A stretch of 25,312 nucleotides of DNA from an uncultured Treponema sp. (GCA_937901865.1 CALDID010000114.1:1-25312), one strand, 5' to 3'. Positions 7,011 through 15,398 are shown, counted from the first letter of the stretch. The notes: a model not told the origin generated them from the sequence alone. Program-made: numbers and translations.

Positions 7011-10000
7011 TTATTCCTGTTGCTTTTCTTTATAAGTTTCTATGCTCATTCCAATGAGGCGTGAATTATGGGTGTTCTTGTTCTCGGTCAAATGCACTGA
7101 AGAGATATAATCTTCGACAATGTTTATTTTGTCGAGAGGAGTAACAACCATAAGCTGCAAATCGATTTGTTTGAACAATCGCATTGCATATTCACTGTTG
7201 TATGAGTCGCTTTTGCTGAATGCTTCGTCAACAATAACAAAGCGGAACGAAGAACCTTTGCCGTTGTTAATGCCGAATTGATAGGCAATAGCGGAAGCAA
7301 GAATAGTATAGGTGAGCTTTGCTTTTTCGCCTCCAGAAAGGCTTGCACTGTCGGAATAGTATTGCTTTTGGCTCTTGTCGAATGAATAGTTTTCGCTGGC
7401 AGCAAAAGAAAACCAGTTTCGTATATCAAGCACAAACTTTCTGTTTGCATCGCTTGAATCAAGATAATCAAGCAAATCTTTGACTTTCTCAAACATCTCT
7501 TGCTGATACTCTTCGTCTTCAAGTTTATCCCTTTCAGGAAGCGCAGCGTTGAGTTTCGCTCTCATCTCTTTTATGCGTATGTCGCTTGAGTCGCGTGCAA
7601 TAAGCTGCAAGAATGTTTCTGGTGTCTGCTCGTAAGTGATGGACTTTAGGCTTGAGTTCAAGTTTTCTATCGCAGTACGAATGTCTTGAGCTTTGTCCGC
7701 AATAAACTCGTAGAAATCAACGATGTCATTATTCATTGTTTCGTGTAGGTATTCGTTGAATTGCTCTTGATAGTGCGGCAAATTGTCCTTTAACAATCTA
7801 TCATAGACGCTGATAAAGTCATCAATGTATTCAACAGCGGCTTCCATATTGATAAACTCGTCAGACCAATCTCCGAATTTCTCTCTTAACGATTGATTCG
7901 GATTTTTGACGTTGCTCATCTGCTTGATTAAAAGCTGAGAAAGCTCTGTTTCTTTCTTTGTACATTCCTCAATTTTCTTGTCGAGGTCTTCGGTAATGGT
8001 GGCGTTGTTTTGGTCGAGTGCGTCGATAGAAGTAGCGTCAAGAAACACTTGATACTCTCTTTCAAACGCTTCTTCGGTTTCTTTTCCCTCCACGCTCTCT
8101 AAGCCGTCTTTGAGAACTTGCCAAGTCTGTGTATATTGAGAGAGTTTTTCCTCTTTGCCTTTTTGCTTGTCCTGCAAAACTGCGATAATACCTGTGAAGG
8201 TGTTTATTCTTTCGTCGCTTGCCTTTTTCTTGTCGAGTACGGCTTTGAGCTGACCTTGAAGCTCCTTCATATTTTCGTCGCTATTAGAAAGCCTGTTCTG
8301 CTCTTCTTCAAGCGAGATGATTTCTACATCAAAGCTCTCTGTGTCAATTTGCGACCAAGAGGATATTTCACTTGCATTTTTCAGCAATCGTATTCTCTCT
8401 TCAATTTGCTCTGTTTCAGCGTCGCTTTGCTCTCTTGCCTGCTGCCGTTTCTCTGCTTCGCTTTTAAGCTCGTCAAGGCGCGCGCTCAGCTCTCGGCGTT
8501 TGCTAGAGTTATCCCAGCCCAAAACCTGAATAGAGCTGTTTCTGATATGCTCGCGGTCGTCCTTTTCGTGCTTTGAGCCTTTTTTAATCAGACCTGTAGA
8601 AGAAATTGCCTGTCTTGCCCGTGCAATCTCGTTTGTGTCGTCGGTACAAAGAAAATCGAAATGCGATTTCACATAAGAGCGAATCCATTTGCTCAATGGG
8701 TGTTCGTCGCGTACTTCCATTTTGCCAGGCACTGTATCGCTGTCGCTGTCAAAATCGTCTGCGAGATAGAAATCATCATCTGTTTTAAGATAGACGACAC
8801 GTCCTCTCATATTGTTGTTTTTAACGTAATCGGTAACGTCTTCATAAATATCGGGCGTTACAAGGAGTGTCAGAGCAAAGTTGTGCATAAGTCGTTCGAT
8901 GGCATAGCTCCACTTCTCTTCACCCTCTGCCACTCTTAAAAGCTCTCCTGCAAACGGCAGTTTTCTTTCGCTTATCTCAAGCGCATCGCAAATAGTAGCG
9001 CGGATTTCGATATTTTCAAGCGGAATGTTAGACGCAGGGCGTGAACCGAGCGATTCAAGCTCTTTTGTAATCGCGTCGATTTGCTTCTTTTCTTCTTTTT
9101 CGTCTGAATATGCTTCAATACGAATCTTGTCTGCACTAGACTTTTTGGCTTGCTCTTTTTGCAAAAGGCTTTTCAGCGTCTTTTTTACTACATCAAATCC
9201 GTCTGATGTCATTGGAGCTTCGATACCGAGTGCAGAAAGTTTTTCGTTGTATTTGAACTTTTCCTCTTCGATATGCTTCTTCTCGTTGGTGATAGACTCA
9301 ATTTTCTCGCGGATTTGGTTCAATCTTTGGCTTGCAGCATTTTGCGCAATAGAAATCTTGATGGTGTCGATTTCGCCTTGAATACCCTCGTTTACACTCT
9401 GCTCTTCTTCGCGATTGCTTATCGTGTGCTGCAACGTATCGCGGATATTCTCAAGCTCATCGCTCACTATTTCACGGGCGCACTTTGTGTACCAAGACGG
9501 CACATATTGGCGCATATTGAAAAAGTGCTGCTTTTCTCTTGCCTTGCTTCTCCACTTGTCGCCATTTTCTTTGATAGGCTCTAAAAGCTCTATTTGTGCC
9601 TTTGCTTTTTGAATCTCGCGATTGCTCTGCATAAGGTTTTGATAACTAGAGCGAAGCTGTTCGTAGCGAGTGAGGGTGTCTTGCTCTTCAAGCATATTCA
9701 TTCTGATAAACTCGGTGAGATTTCCCAAAACCTTCAAGCCTACGATTTGCGAGAAAAGACGGAGTGCTTTATCGGAGCGGAACCCGAATATCTGCGAATA
9801 AGACTCGCTGTATTTTTTGAAATTGTCGCCAAAGAAAACCGTGCCAAACTCTTGCTGCAACACCTTTCGCCACGTTGGCGTGCGGTCAATCGAAATATTC
9901 TTTCTTACAAGAGCTTCGTTTATGTCTTGGATACTGAGGCGTTTGCGGGTAACGGCGAAAATCCTTTGCAATGTGTCGCCTGTGAAGTAGCGAACTTGCA

Positions 10001-10400
10001 AAAGGCTCACTATCTCTCCTGTCGTTTCGTTTACAAAACAACCTGCAAGCACAGAAAAAGCCGTGCTGTCGCGCAATGTTTGCACCTTTGCAACTGCATT
10101 TTCGCTTTCTTGCTTATTTCCGTATGCACCTAAAACATAGCTTTCTTCGCTGCGGTCGTGCTTTTTGTTGCTGCCAGACGATTGATTATAAAATCGCATA
10201 TTCTGCGGAACTAAAAGCGTCATAATAGCGTCAACAAGCGTTGTTTTACCGCTGCCGTTTTCGCCTGTTAAAAGCGTCGATTTATTTCGCGCGTCTACCG
10301 TATAAATCTCTCCGTCAAAAAGACCCCAGTTATAAAGCTGAAAGAAATCAAGGCGAAACCCTTGTGTCGTTGTGTTAGCTGAAAAAAGATTATCGCTCAT
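7011..10400 (-). CDS. jetC: JetC/MksB-like SMC-family ATPase
   Basis: Motor subunit of a Wadjet/MksBEF condensin: an ABC-type ATPase head with long coiled-coil arms that binds and probably extrudes DNA loops. At 1129 residues it has Walker A GENGSGKTT at 46-54, long Glu/Lys/Gln-rich coiled coils through most of the middle (roughly 250-950), ABC signature SLSGGEK at 1020-1026, Walker B FVIVDE at 1054-1059 and a SKSD D-loop at 1062-1065, so ATPase function looks intact. A central globular segment (about 460-620) interrupts the coils. It is the last gene of jetA-jetB-jetC, starting just after the jetB stop with GGAG overlapping the end of jetB. In Wadjet a fourth gene, jetD, normally follows; here there is only the convergent flaB. 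Confidence 0.9.
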   Translation of the reverse strand: MSDNLFSANTTTQGFRLDFFQLYNWGLFDGEIYTVDARNKSTLLTGENGSGKTTLVDAIMTLLVPQNMRFYNQSSGSNKKHDRSEESYVLGAYGNKQESENAVAKVQTLRDSTAFSVLAGCFVNETTGEIVSLLQVRYFTGDTLQRIFAVTRKRLSIQDINEALVRKNISIDRTPTWRKVLQQEFGTVFFGDNFKKYSESYSQIFGFRSDKALRLFSQIVGLKVLGNLTEFIRMNMLEEQDTLTRYEQLRSSYQNLMQSNREIQKAKAQIELLEPIKENGDKWRSKAREKQHFFNMRQYVPSWYTKCAREIVSDELENIRDTLQHTISNREEEQSVNEGIQGEIDTIKISIAQNAASQRLNQIREKIESITNEKKHIEEEKFKYNEKLSALGIEAPMTSDGFDVVKKTLKSLLQKEQAKKSSADKIRIEAYSDEKEEKKQIDAITKELESLGSRPASNIPLENIEIRATICDALEISERKLPFAGELLRVAEGEEKWSYAIERLMHNFALTLLVTPDIYEDVTDYVKNNNMRGRVVYLKTDDDFYLADDFDSDSDTVPGKMEVRDEHPLSKWIRSYVKSHFDFLCTDDTNEIARARQAISSTGLIKKGSKHEKDDREHIRNSSIQVLGWDNSSKRRELSARLDELKSEAEKRQQAREQSDAETEQIEERIRLLKNASEISSWSQIDTESFDVEIISLEEEQNRLSNSDENMKELQGQLKAVLDKKKASDERINTFTGIIAVLQDKQKGKEEKLSQYTQTWQVLKDGLESVEGKETEEAFEREYQVFLDATSIDALDQNNATITEDLDKKIEECTKKETELSQLLIKQMSNVKNPNQSLREKFGDWSDEFINMEAAVEYIDDFISVYDRLLKDNLPHYQEQFNEYLHETMNNDIVDFYEFIADKAQDIRTAIENLNSSLKSITYEQTPETFLQLIARDSSDIRIKEMRAKLNAALPERDKLEDEEYQQEMFEKVKDLLDYLDSSDANRKFVLDIRNWFSFAASENYSFDKSQKQYYSDSASLSGGEKAKLTYTILASAIAYQFGINNGKGSSFRFVIVDEAFSKSDSYNSEYAMRLFKQIDLQLMVVTPLDKINIVEDYISSVHLTENKNTHNSRLIGMSIETYKEKQQE

Positions 10401-10403
10401 TGT

Positions 10404-11099
10404 CTATTTCTCCGATACTCCGTTTTTTTCATTTTGCTCAAGAAGCCGCTTCTTGAACTCTTCAAGGAAAGTAGGGCTTATTCTGCTTTTGATTATCCTG
10501 CGGATTTCAAACTCTCTTTCTTTACCTGCGGCGGCATTTTCGTTTTCATTTATTTCGCGGATAAAGGTGAGCTTTATAAGCTGAGAGATGTATTCATCAA
10601 GCCTCTTCATTATCTTTGTTTGGTCGCTCATCGTCTTTAGATATGGCACAATCATATCTTTTATCTCGCTTTCTTTAAGCACAAGCTCGCTTGAATCTTC
10701 TCCCTCTGCTCTGTCCAAAGCCTCTCTCAAAAGCACGCACAGCATAGACAGCTCTACCGTCATAGGCATTTTCTTTATGAGGCGCGGTATCTTTTCCCCC
10801 TCGCTGTCTTTGTGCATATCCTCATCATCAACATCTTCAAAGCCGTTCATCGCTTCCCTTGCCTTAAAGTCGTCAAGCTGCGAAAGATACGCATAGCCGT
10901 CGCCTTGGTTCACAAGCACAATAAGCCCGATTTTTTCAAAGTAGTTATTTATCTCTGAAAGCCACGTTGTGAGCGTCTTCCAGTTCACGTCGTCAACTCC
11001 AGTGCGATATAAAGGACCTTGCAAAAGTTTTACGCACACGCCCCCCCATGATGGTGAAGACTGTGTGCCCTCTGTTGTAGCATCGTCAAAATCTGTCAT
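10404..11099 (-). CDS. jetB: JetB/MksE-like protein (DUF4194)
   Basis: Small winged-helix (KITE-like) subunit that bridges the kleisin and ATPase in MksBEF/Wadjet complexes. The 231 residues show the DUF4194 layout: an N-terminal helical/winged part with LYRTGVDDVNWKTLTTWLSEINNYF (no more than family resemblance), then VELSMLCVLLREALDRAEG and SEIKDMIVPYLKTMSDQTKIMKRLDEYI. No catalytic residues are expected. Its ATG overlaps the last bases of jetA (ATGA-type 4-base overlap), a sign of translational coupling, and its stop is 3 bases before the jetC ATG. The tight packing indicates a fixed subunit ratio for the complex. Confidence 0.88.
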   Translation of the reverse strand: MTDFDDATTEGTQSSPSWGGVCVKLLQGPLYRTGVDDVNWKTLTTWLSEINNYFEKIGLIVLVNQGDGYAYLSQLDDFKAREAMNGFEDVDDEDMHKDSEGEKIPRLIKKMPMTVELSMLCVLLREALDRAEGEDSSELVLKESEIKDMIVPYLKTMSDQTKIMKRLDEYISQLIKLTFIREINENENAAAGKEREFEIRRIIKSRISPTFLEEFKKRLLEQNEKNGVSEK

Positions 11100-12613
11100 G
11101 AAAACATCATCCTTGGTATAGTTACCGAAATAATATTATCGTTTTTCTTGAACTGGATTATCTCTTTTTCGTCTTTGAAGACTTGCGTTTTACATTCTTT
11201 CTGCACTAAATCAAGATATGCTATGATTTCAGAAAGCCCCTTTTTTATCGGGTACTCACTGAAAAGGTCGTTCAAAGTAAAACTTTGCTCTTTTCTCTTT
11301 TTCCTAAAGTCTGCGAGATGAGTTTTAAGCACTTTCTCATCAATATAGAATTGATTGAATAAGCCCTTGAATGTCGTAACATCTACAATATCGTTTGCAA
11401 ACTCTGTCATCTGAGACATTTTGTTCTTTGCTTCAGGATAGATTGCATAGCGCGCCTGCGGGAAGTAGATAGCGCATTTTGTGTCTACTTCCATAAAGTT
11501 TGCACTCGCTTCCTTTGCGCCTTCTTCTATACCCTTTGTATAGTTGAGCATTTCAGCCTTTACTTCGCCAATCAATTTATCAATTCGCTTGTGTTCGTTG
11601 ATATTTTGATTAGAAAGCATTTTGTTAATGCGTTCCGAAAGCGTGTGGTTTTGCTCAATAACCTTATGCCCTGCTTGATACAGATACTTCTTTAAGTTGA
11701 GCATAAAATCATCAGACCAATTCATCTCTGTCGTGTCAAGAATGGTGTGCATTAAAGAGCTGATTTTGTCTTCTTTATCTTCGCAAATGAAGTTCCAGAA
11801 CGAAGTAAATGTTTGCCCCTGCGGAGATTCTCTGAGCTTTCGGCTGGTGTCGAGCGTGTAGCCCAAAATCTGACCGCGAGAAGCGTCGGCTTGACTTTGC
11901 GCGCGATAGATGTCTTTCATAATCTTTCTGAAATTATCTTCTACCTGCCTAAAGTCGCTTAATAAATCCCTTGAGCGACGACTGATGTCGTTTAATCGCT
12001 CTGTTACTTGCACTGCGGAATAGGTTTCTGTTTTTCCCGTGCGCTTTATAAGTTCAATCTCTTCGTCAATCTTCTTTTTCTGCGCTTCAAGCTGCGCTAT
12101 TCTCTCTTCAGGATTTCCGTTGACGTGCTCTTTTAGCTCTGTCAGCTGCTCCAAGATGTTTTTAAAGCGGCTTTCTGTTCCGATAAAATCCTTTGCGCCT
12201 GCGTCTTCAAGATAGTTAAAAAGACGCTCTACCCCTGCCGAAAGCTCAATAACGATTTCGCTTTCATTGTTTTGATAGCGGCGAAGATAGCTTCTATTTT
12301 CAGAACACCAATAGTTTATATAGATTCGAGCCCTTGTGTTTGATTCTGCGAATGCGCTGATGTGCTTTTCTTGCGTATCGGAGAGAGCATCTTCTTCTAT
12401 TTCCTGCTCATCTGCGCTGTGCATATTCAAGAATGAAGCTAGTTTGCTCTCAAGCTCATCAGAAAGAATAGTTTGTATATGGTCTTTGCGAAACGCCCCA
12501 TAGAGAAAAGAAATCACTGCTTTTGCAGACCGCGATTTCAAGAGTTTCATTCCAGAGTCGCTCTGCAAAAGAAAATCAAAGTACTCAACAGAAAAATTAT
12601 GTAAAACGTTCAC
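11096..12613 (-). CDS. jetA: JetA/MksF-like kleisin (DUF3375)
   Basis: Kleisin-like subunit of an MksBEF/Wadjet condensin, closing the SMC ring and recruiting JetB. At 505 residues it has the usual DUF3375 size: an N-terminal helical/winged domain (NFSVEYFDFLLQSDSGMKLL, KAVISFLYGAFRK), an ARIYINYWCSE segment, a coiled coil at about 150-230, and the conserved RGQILGYTLDTSRKLRESPQG region. The start codon is GTG at 12613, 8 bases after GGGAG; an ATG just upstream is out of frame and closes after six codons. It heads the operon behind its own promoter (12633-12661), back to back with the tRNA-Ala promoter. Confidence 0.88.
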   Translation of the reverse strand: MNVLHNFSVEYFDFLLQSDSGMKLLKSRSAKAVISFLYGAFRKDHIQTILSDELESKLASFLNMHSADEQEIEEDALSDTQEKHISAFAESNTRARIYINYWCSENRSYLRRYQNNESEIVIELSAGVERLFNYLEDAGAKDFIGTESRFKNILEQLTELKEHVNGNPEERIAQLEAQKKKIDEEIELIKRTGKTETYSAVQVTERLNDISRRSRDLLSDFRQVEDNFRKIMKDIYRAQSQADASRGQILGYTLDTSRKLRESPQGQTFTSFWNFICEDKEDKISSLMHTILDTTEMNWSDDFMLNLKKYLYQAGHKVIEQNHTLSERINKMLSNQNINEHKRIDKLIGEVKAEMLNYTKGIEEGAKEASANFMEVDTKCAIYFPQARYAIYPEAKNKMSQMTEFANDIVDVTTFKGLFNQFYIDEKVLKTHLADFRKKRKEQSFTLNDLFSEYPIKKGLSEIIAYLDLVQKECKTQVFKDEKEIIQFKKNDNIISVTIPRMMFS

Positions 12614-12632
12614 TCATTTTTCTCCCGAATAT

Positions 12633-12661
12633 ATACTACAAAAACTCATCATTTTTATCAA
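12633..12661 (-). promoter_or_regulatory. jetABC promoter
   Basis: On the minus strand TTGATA (12661-12656), 17 bases and TAGTAT (12638-12633), with GGGAG and the GTG start about 20 bases further on. Its -35 box lies only 11 bases from the -35 box of the divergent tRNA promoter, so the two polymerases would compete for the same DNA face. Confidence 0.65.
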
Positions 12662-12672
12662 GTTATATGCAC

Positions 12673-12701
12673 TTGACAGAAACAAAGCCGCGTGTTAATA
12701 T
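12673..12701 (+). promoter_or_regulatory. tRNA-Ala promoter
   Basis: A perfect TTGACA (12673-12678), 17 bases and TAATAT (12696-12701). The tRNA begins 13 bases after the -10 box. This is one of the strongest vegetative promoters in the window, as expected for a stable RNA. Confidence 0.85.
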
Positions 12702-12714
12702 TGCAACATCAATC

Positions 12715-12788
12715 GGGGGTGTAGCTCACCTGGCTAGAGCGCAACAATGGCATTGTTGAGGTAGTCGGTTCAAGTCCGATCATCTCCA
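12715..12788 (+). tRNA. tRNA-Ala(GGC)
   Basis: A full cloverleaf of 74 bases: acceptor GGGGGTG pairs with CATCTCC (two G-T wobbles); D stem GCTC/GAGC; anticodon stem CAACA/TGTTG with loop ATGGCAT, giving anticodon GGC (reads GCC and GCU alanine codons); T stem GTCGG/CCGAT with loop TTCAAGT; discriminator base A. The 3' CCA is not encoded, so CCA-adding enzyme is needed. It has its own promoter and terminator. I saw no duplicated tRNA 3' end elsewhere in the window, so there is no evidence of an integrated element here. Confidence 0.95.
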
Positions 12789-12795
12789 TAAAAAA

Positions 12796-12830
12796 CCGCT
12801 TCGAGAAGTTTCGAGGCGGTTTTTTATTTT
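12796..12830 (+). terminator. tRNA-Ala terminator
   Basis: CCGCTTCGA (12796-12804) pairs with TCGAGGCGG (12811-12819; one G-T pair) around a six-base loop, followed by a T-rich run. It ends the tRNA transcript before the 23-bp array. Confidence 0.92.
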
Positions 12831-12839
12831 GTGAATTCA

Positions 12840-13000
12840 CTCTTTACTGTACGCTAAAGTCGCTCTTTACTGTACAGTATAGCCACTCTTTAGCGTAGCG
12901 ATTACACCCTCTTTACTGTAGCGATTAACTGCTCTTGAGCGTAGCAATGTGAGTGTCTTTAGTGTAGCGATTAACTGCTCTATACTGTACGCTCAAGAGT
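12840..13000. repeat. Seven exact-period 23-bp degenerate repeats (array B)
   Basis: Units start at 12840, 12863, 12886, 12909, 12932, 12955 and 12978 with no insertion or deletion: 7 x 23 bp. The core is CTCTTTACTGTAGCGATTA, and each unit differs. At the unit centre two alternative words, CTGTA and GCGTA, swap in and out. Complementary words occur at a distance: CGCTAAAG (12852) with CTTTAGCG (12888), GTACAGTATA (12872) with TATACTGTAC (12981), and CTCTTGAGCG (12932) with CGCTCAAGAG (12990). The array fills the gap between the tRNA terminator and the stop codon of the minus-strand amidase, which has no visible intrinsic terminator. Confidence 0.9.
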
Positions 13001-13011
13001 GAGTTGAATGG

Positions 13012-14481
13012 TTAGATTTTGCGATTGAAAGGGATAGCATAATCCCACGGAGAAAGCAGCTCAAAGGCTCTTGACGCTCTAAAGACATCTGCATCTCTAA
13101 ACTTCTTTCCGATTATCTGCATACCGATAGGAAGCAAAGATTTTGACAATCCACACGGCACAGAGGCGGCGGGGTTTCCTGTGAAGTTTTCAAAGAACGT
13201 TTCTGCAAAGCCAATTAGGCGGTCGATTTTCTTTCCGTTAATCGTTTCAGGTCCTTGTGTATTGTGGTCAGTTGCGTTTAGAACAGGCAAACAGCAAGTG
13301 GTCGGAGATACGATTAAATCATAGTTCTCGAAAATATCTTCTTGTGCGTCAAGTATTTCGGTGCGGATAAGATTGAAGTCGTAATAATCCATCACAGTAG
13401 AAGCAAAGGCTTTATCTTGCCACTCGAAGAATTCGGCAGGGATTTCGTCTTTTGCTTCTTCTCTCAAATCAAAGCCACCTCTCTTCATTAACTCAAGCTC
13501 AATAGCCGTGTCAATGCTGATACTTCTGCACCAAAGATGCCCCATTTCTTCTGCGCTGTGCTTAAAGTTGAAATGCACTTTTTCAACCGTTGCGCCAGCC
13601 TCTTGAAACTTCAATGCTGCTTTTTCAACAACTTCGCAGATTTCCTTGTCTATGTTAAACACGTCGAAATCGTTTGTAAAGGCAATCTTCCAGCCTTTTA
13701 TGCCTTTTTGCATTTCTTCTCTGTAATCGATGTTGCTTCTTGGAAGGCTTAAAGGGTCTCTCGGATTGTATTGCGCCATATAGTTCAAAGCGATTGCGCT
13801 ATCTTCTACCGTGCGAGTGATTGCGCCATTGAAACAATACGGGTGTGTCGCTGCCCATGCGTCAGGTCTGCATACGCTCGGAATTGTGCCGACAGATGCC
13901 TTGAAGCCAAAGCAACTGCACCACGCCGCAGGAATACGGATAGAGCCGCCGCCGTCGCTTCCCTCTGCAATCGAGATAAGCCCGTCTGCAACCGCTGCCG
14001 CACTGCCTCCTGATGAGCCGCCTGAATTGTGTGCGGTGTTAAACGGGGTTGATGTCGCGCCGTAAAGATAATTATCGGTTGTGCCACGGAATGCAAAAGC
14101 AGGCGCGTTTGTCTTTCCAAATGCAATAGCCCCCGCTTTACGCATAGCTGCATAAAAGGCTGAATCATAACTGTCTTCACGAATAAGCGATTTAACTCCT
14201 CCATGAGAGTTTGTCCAGCCCCTTTTGCTTGGCAAAAAATCTTTGAGAGCTGTCGGAACTCCTGTAAACTCCCCGCAATTTTCACTCTTCGCTAGTTTTT
14301 CTTCGATTTTCTTTGCTCTGCTAAGCGCATCATCGATTTTCGTGTAGACAAATGCGTTTATGCTTTTGTTTCGCTTCTCTATTCTGTGTGCGAAATACTC
14401 GATTACTTGTGTAGGAGATATTCTGCCGCTGTTCACTTCTTTACCAAGAGAAGCGGCAGAGAGATTTTCTAGCTTTTCCAT
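13012..14481 (-). CDS. Amidase signature family hydrolase
   Basis: Hydrolyses a C-N amide bond with a Ser-cisSer-Lys triad. Lys80 in TALKDF, the glycine/serine loop GGSSGGS (154-160, supplying the cis-Ser) and nucleophile Ser180 in DGGGSIRIP are all present, so it should be active. At 489 residues it is the length of general amidases and of 6-aminohexanoate-cyclic-dimer-hydrolase-like members; the DGGGSIRIPAAWC stretch leans that way. It is unlikely to be GatA: no gatB/gatC is adjacent. Substrate unknown. AAGGA sits 9 bases before the ATG. It starts 30 bases after the VUT transporter stop on the same strand, so the two are probably cotranscribed; no functional link is obvious. Confidence 0.88.
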   Translation of the reverse strand: MEKLENLSAASLGKEVNSGRISPTQVIEYFAHRIEKRNKSINAFVYTKIDDALSRAKKIEEKLAKSENCGEFTGVPTALKDFLPSKRGWTNSHGGVKSLIREDSYDSAFYAAMRKAGAIAFGKTNAPAFAFRGTTDNYLYGATSTPFNTAHNSGGSSGGSAAAVADGLISIAEGSDGGGSIRIPAAWCSCFGFKASVGTIPSVCRPDAWAATHPYCFNGAITRTVEDSAIALNYMAQYNPRDPLSLPRSNIDYREEMQKGIKGWKIAFTNDFDVFNIDKEICEVVEKAALKFQEAGATVEKVHFNFKHSAEEMGHLWCRSISIDTAIELELMKRGGFDLREEAKDEIPAEFFEWQDKAFASTVMDYYDFNLIRTEILDAQEDIFENYDLIVSPTTCCLPVLNATDHNTQGPETINGKKIDRLIGFAETFFENFTGNPAASVPCGLSKSLLPIGMQIIGKKFRDADVFRASRAFELLSPWDYAIPFNRKI

Positions 14482-14511
14482 GTATTTGAGTCCTTAAACG
14501 ATAGGTGTGAA

Positions 14512-15288
14512 TTATGCACTTTTGTGCTGTTCGCAGTATAAGAAATATTCTTTACCGACGCTGTTAGCTTTCCATTTGAGCGTAACAGAATAGCCGAGCG
14601 GAGAGAAAATCACTTCAGTTATAAGCTCCATAATACTTCCGAGCAATGCGCCTCCAAAGACTGCAAGCGGGCTAGAGGCGTGAATGTTTGCAACAGAGGG
14701 CAAAAAGACGAGATATAAAAGAGCCAAGAAAAGCGCATTGTCTACATATTGCCCGACGAAAGTAGAGATGTAGCACCTTGTCATATAAGCAATTTTGCCG
14801 TCGGGGTTTTTCTTGAATAGCTTGCCAATGCCGTAGTTCAAAAAGTTATTGACCACGCCAGAAAGAACGAAAGCAACAGAGCTTGCTACCAAAACAAACC
14901 ATGTGCAGCGATAAACCGAATTAAATGCGCTGTAATCGGCTTTTGCGCCAGTGGTGTCGATTTGGATAAGGCTGACGATTTCAAAGAGAGCCACGCAAGC
15001 AAGGTTGACGAGAAGACCGATTATATTGAGCTTTGTTGCCGCCTTTGGACCGAAATGTTTTGATACAACGTCCATACAAAGAAACGGAGCCCAACTGATA
15101 AGCAGTCCGCCTGTTGCAGTGAGGTAAGGGGTGGAGATGACAGCTTTAGAAGCCATAAGGTTCATCACTACGACAGACACACAGAAAAGTGTTACGGTGA
15201 TTGACGGGATTGCGCTAAAAAGTGCTTTGTAATCGTTAATTTCGTTTTTTACAAACGAGGTGAATGAGAGAGAAGACTGAGAGGTCAT
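14512..15288 (-). CDS. VUT family (YhhQ-like) queuosine precursor transporter
   Basis: An inner-membrane protein of 258 residues with about six hydrophobic segments (roughly 28-46, 58-75, 88-107, 130-150, 180-197, 208-228). The N-terminal ITVTLFCVSVVVMNLMASKAV segment and the later VVNNFLNYGIGKL and STFVGQYVDNALF segments fit the VUT/DUF165 family, whose YhhQ member imports the queuosine precursors preQ0/preQ1. Substrate is inferred from the family only; no que genes are in the window. GGAG lies 7 bases before the ATG. It is preceded by two adjacent hairpins in the leader (15319-15376), but not by a preQ1 riboswitch that I can recognise. Confidence 0.8.
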   Translation of the reverse strand: MTSQSSLSFTSFVKNEINDYKALFSAIPSITVTLFCVSVVVMNLMASKAVISTPYLTATGGLLISWAPFLCMDVVSKHFGPKAATKLNIIGLLVNLACVALFEIVSLIQIDTTGAKADYSAFNSVYRCTWFVLVASSVAFVLSGVVNNFLNYGIGKLFKKNPDGKIAYMTRCYISTFVGQYVDNALFLALLYLVFLPSVANIHASSPLAVFGGALLGSIMELITEVIFSPLGYSVTLKWKANSVGKEYFLYCEQHKSA

Positions 15289-15318
15289 AAAAAAACTCCT
15301 TCGTGTTTTATTATTTTG

Positions 15319-15376
15319 TGTCCAGGAATACGGAACGGAACTGGACAGCCAAGACTGATTAAAAACCGTCTTTGGC
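15319..15376 (-). promoter_or_regulatory. Tandem hairpins upstream of the VUT transporter
   Basis: Two adjoining stems: TGTCCAG with CTGGACA (15319-15325 and 15341-15347; perfect 7 bp), and GCCAAGAC with GTCTTTGGC (15348-15355 and 15368-15376; one bulge). Neither is followed by a T-run on the minus strand, so they are not ordinary terminators of the HDOD gene. They lie in the leader 31-88 bases before the transporter ATG and could be a structured regulatory leader or a processing site. Confidence 0.5.
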
Positions 15377-15398
15377 TTATTACTAGAGAATGGTATTA

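Noticed and set aside
8118..8576. 152-codon plus-strand ORF within jetC
   Set aside because: It is an antisense shadow of the jetC coiled-coil region with a low-complexity hydrophobic product and no ribosome-binding site.
9594..10133. 179-codon plus-strand ORF within jetC
   Set aside because: Antisense to a well-supported gene, cysteine- and leucine-rich without recognisable domain; typical shadow frame.
12598..12618. ATG just upstream of jetA as start
   Set aside because: It is out of frame with jetA and closes after six codons (MSERFT); the GTG at 12613 is correctly spaced from GGGAG.
12715..12788. tRNA gene as phage or island attachment site
   Set aside because: No integrase is in the window and no second copy of the tRNA 3' end was found.
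12840..13000. CRISPR array
   Set aside because: The period is only 23 bp, all positions within a unit vary, there is no constant repeat with unique spacers, and no cas gene is nearby.
13012..14481. GatA subunit of the glutamyl-tRNA amidotransferase
   Set aside because: No gatB or gatC nearby, and active-site context fits general or cyclic-dimer-type amidases better.
15319..15376. preQ1 riboswitch before the VUT transporter
   Set aside because: None of the compact preQ1 class consensus could be matched; only two plain stems are visible.
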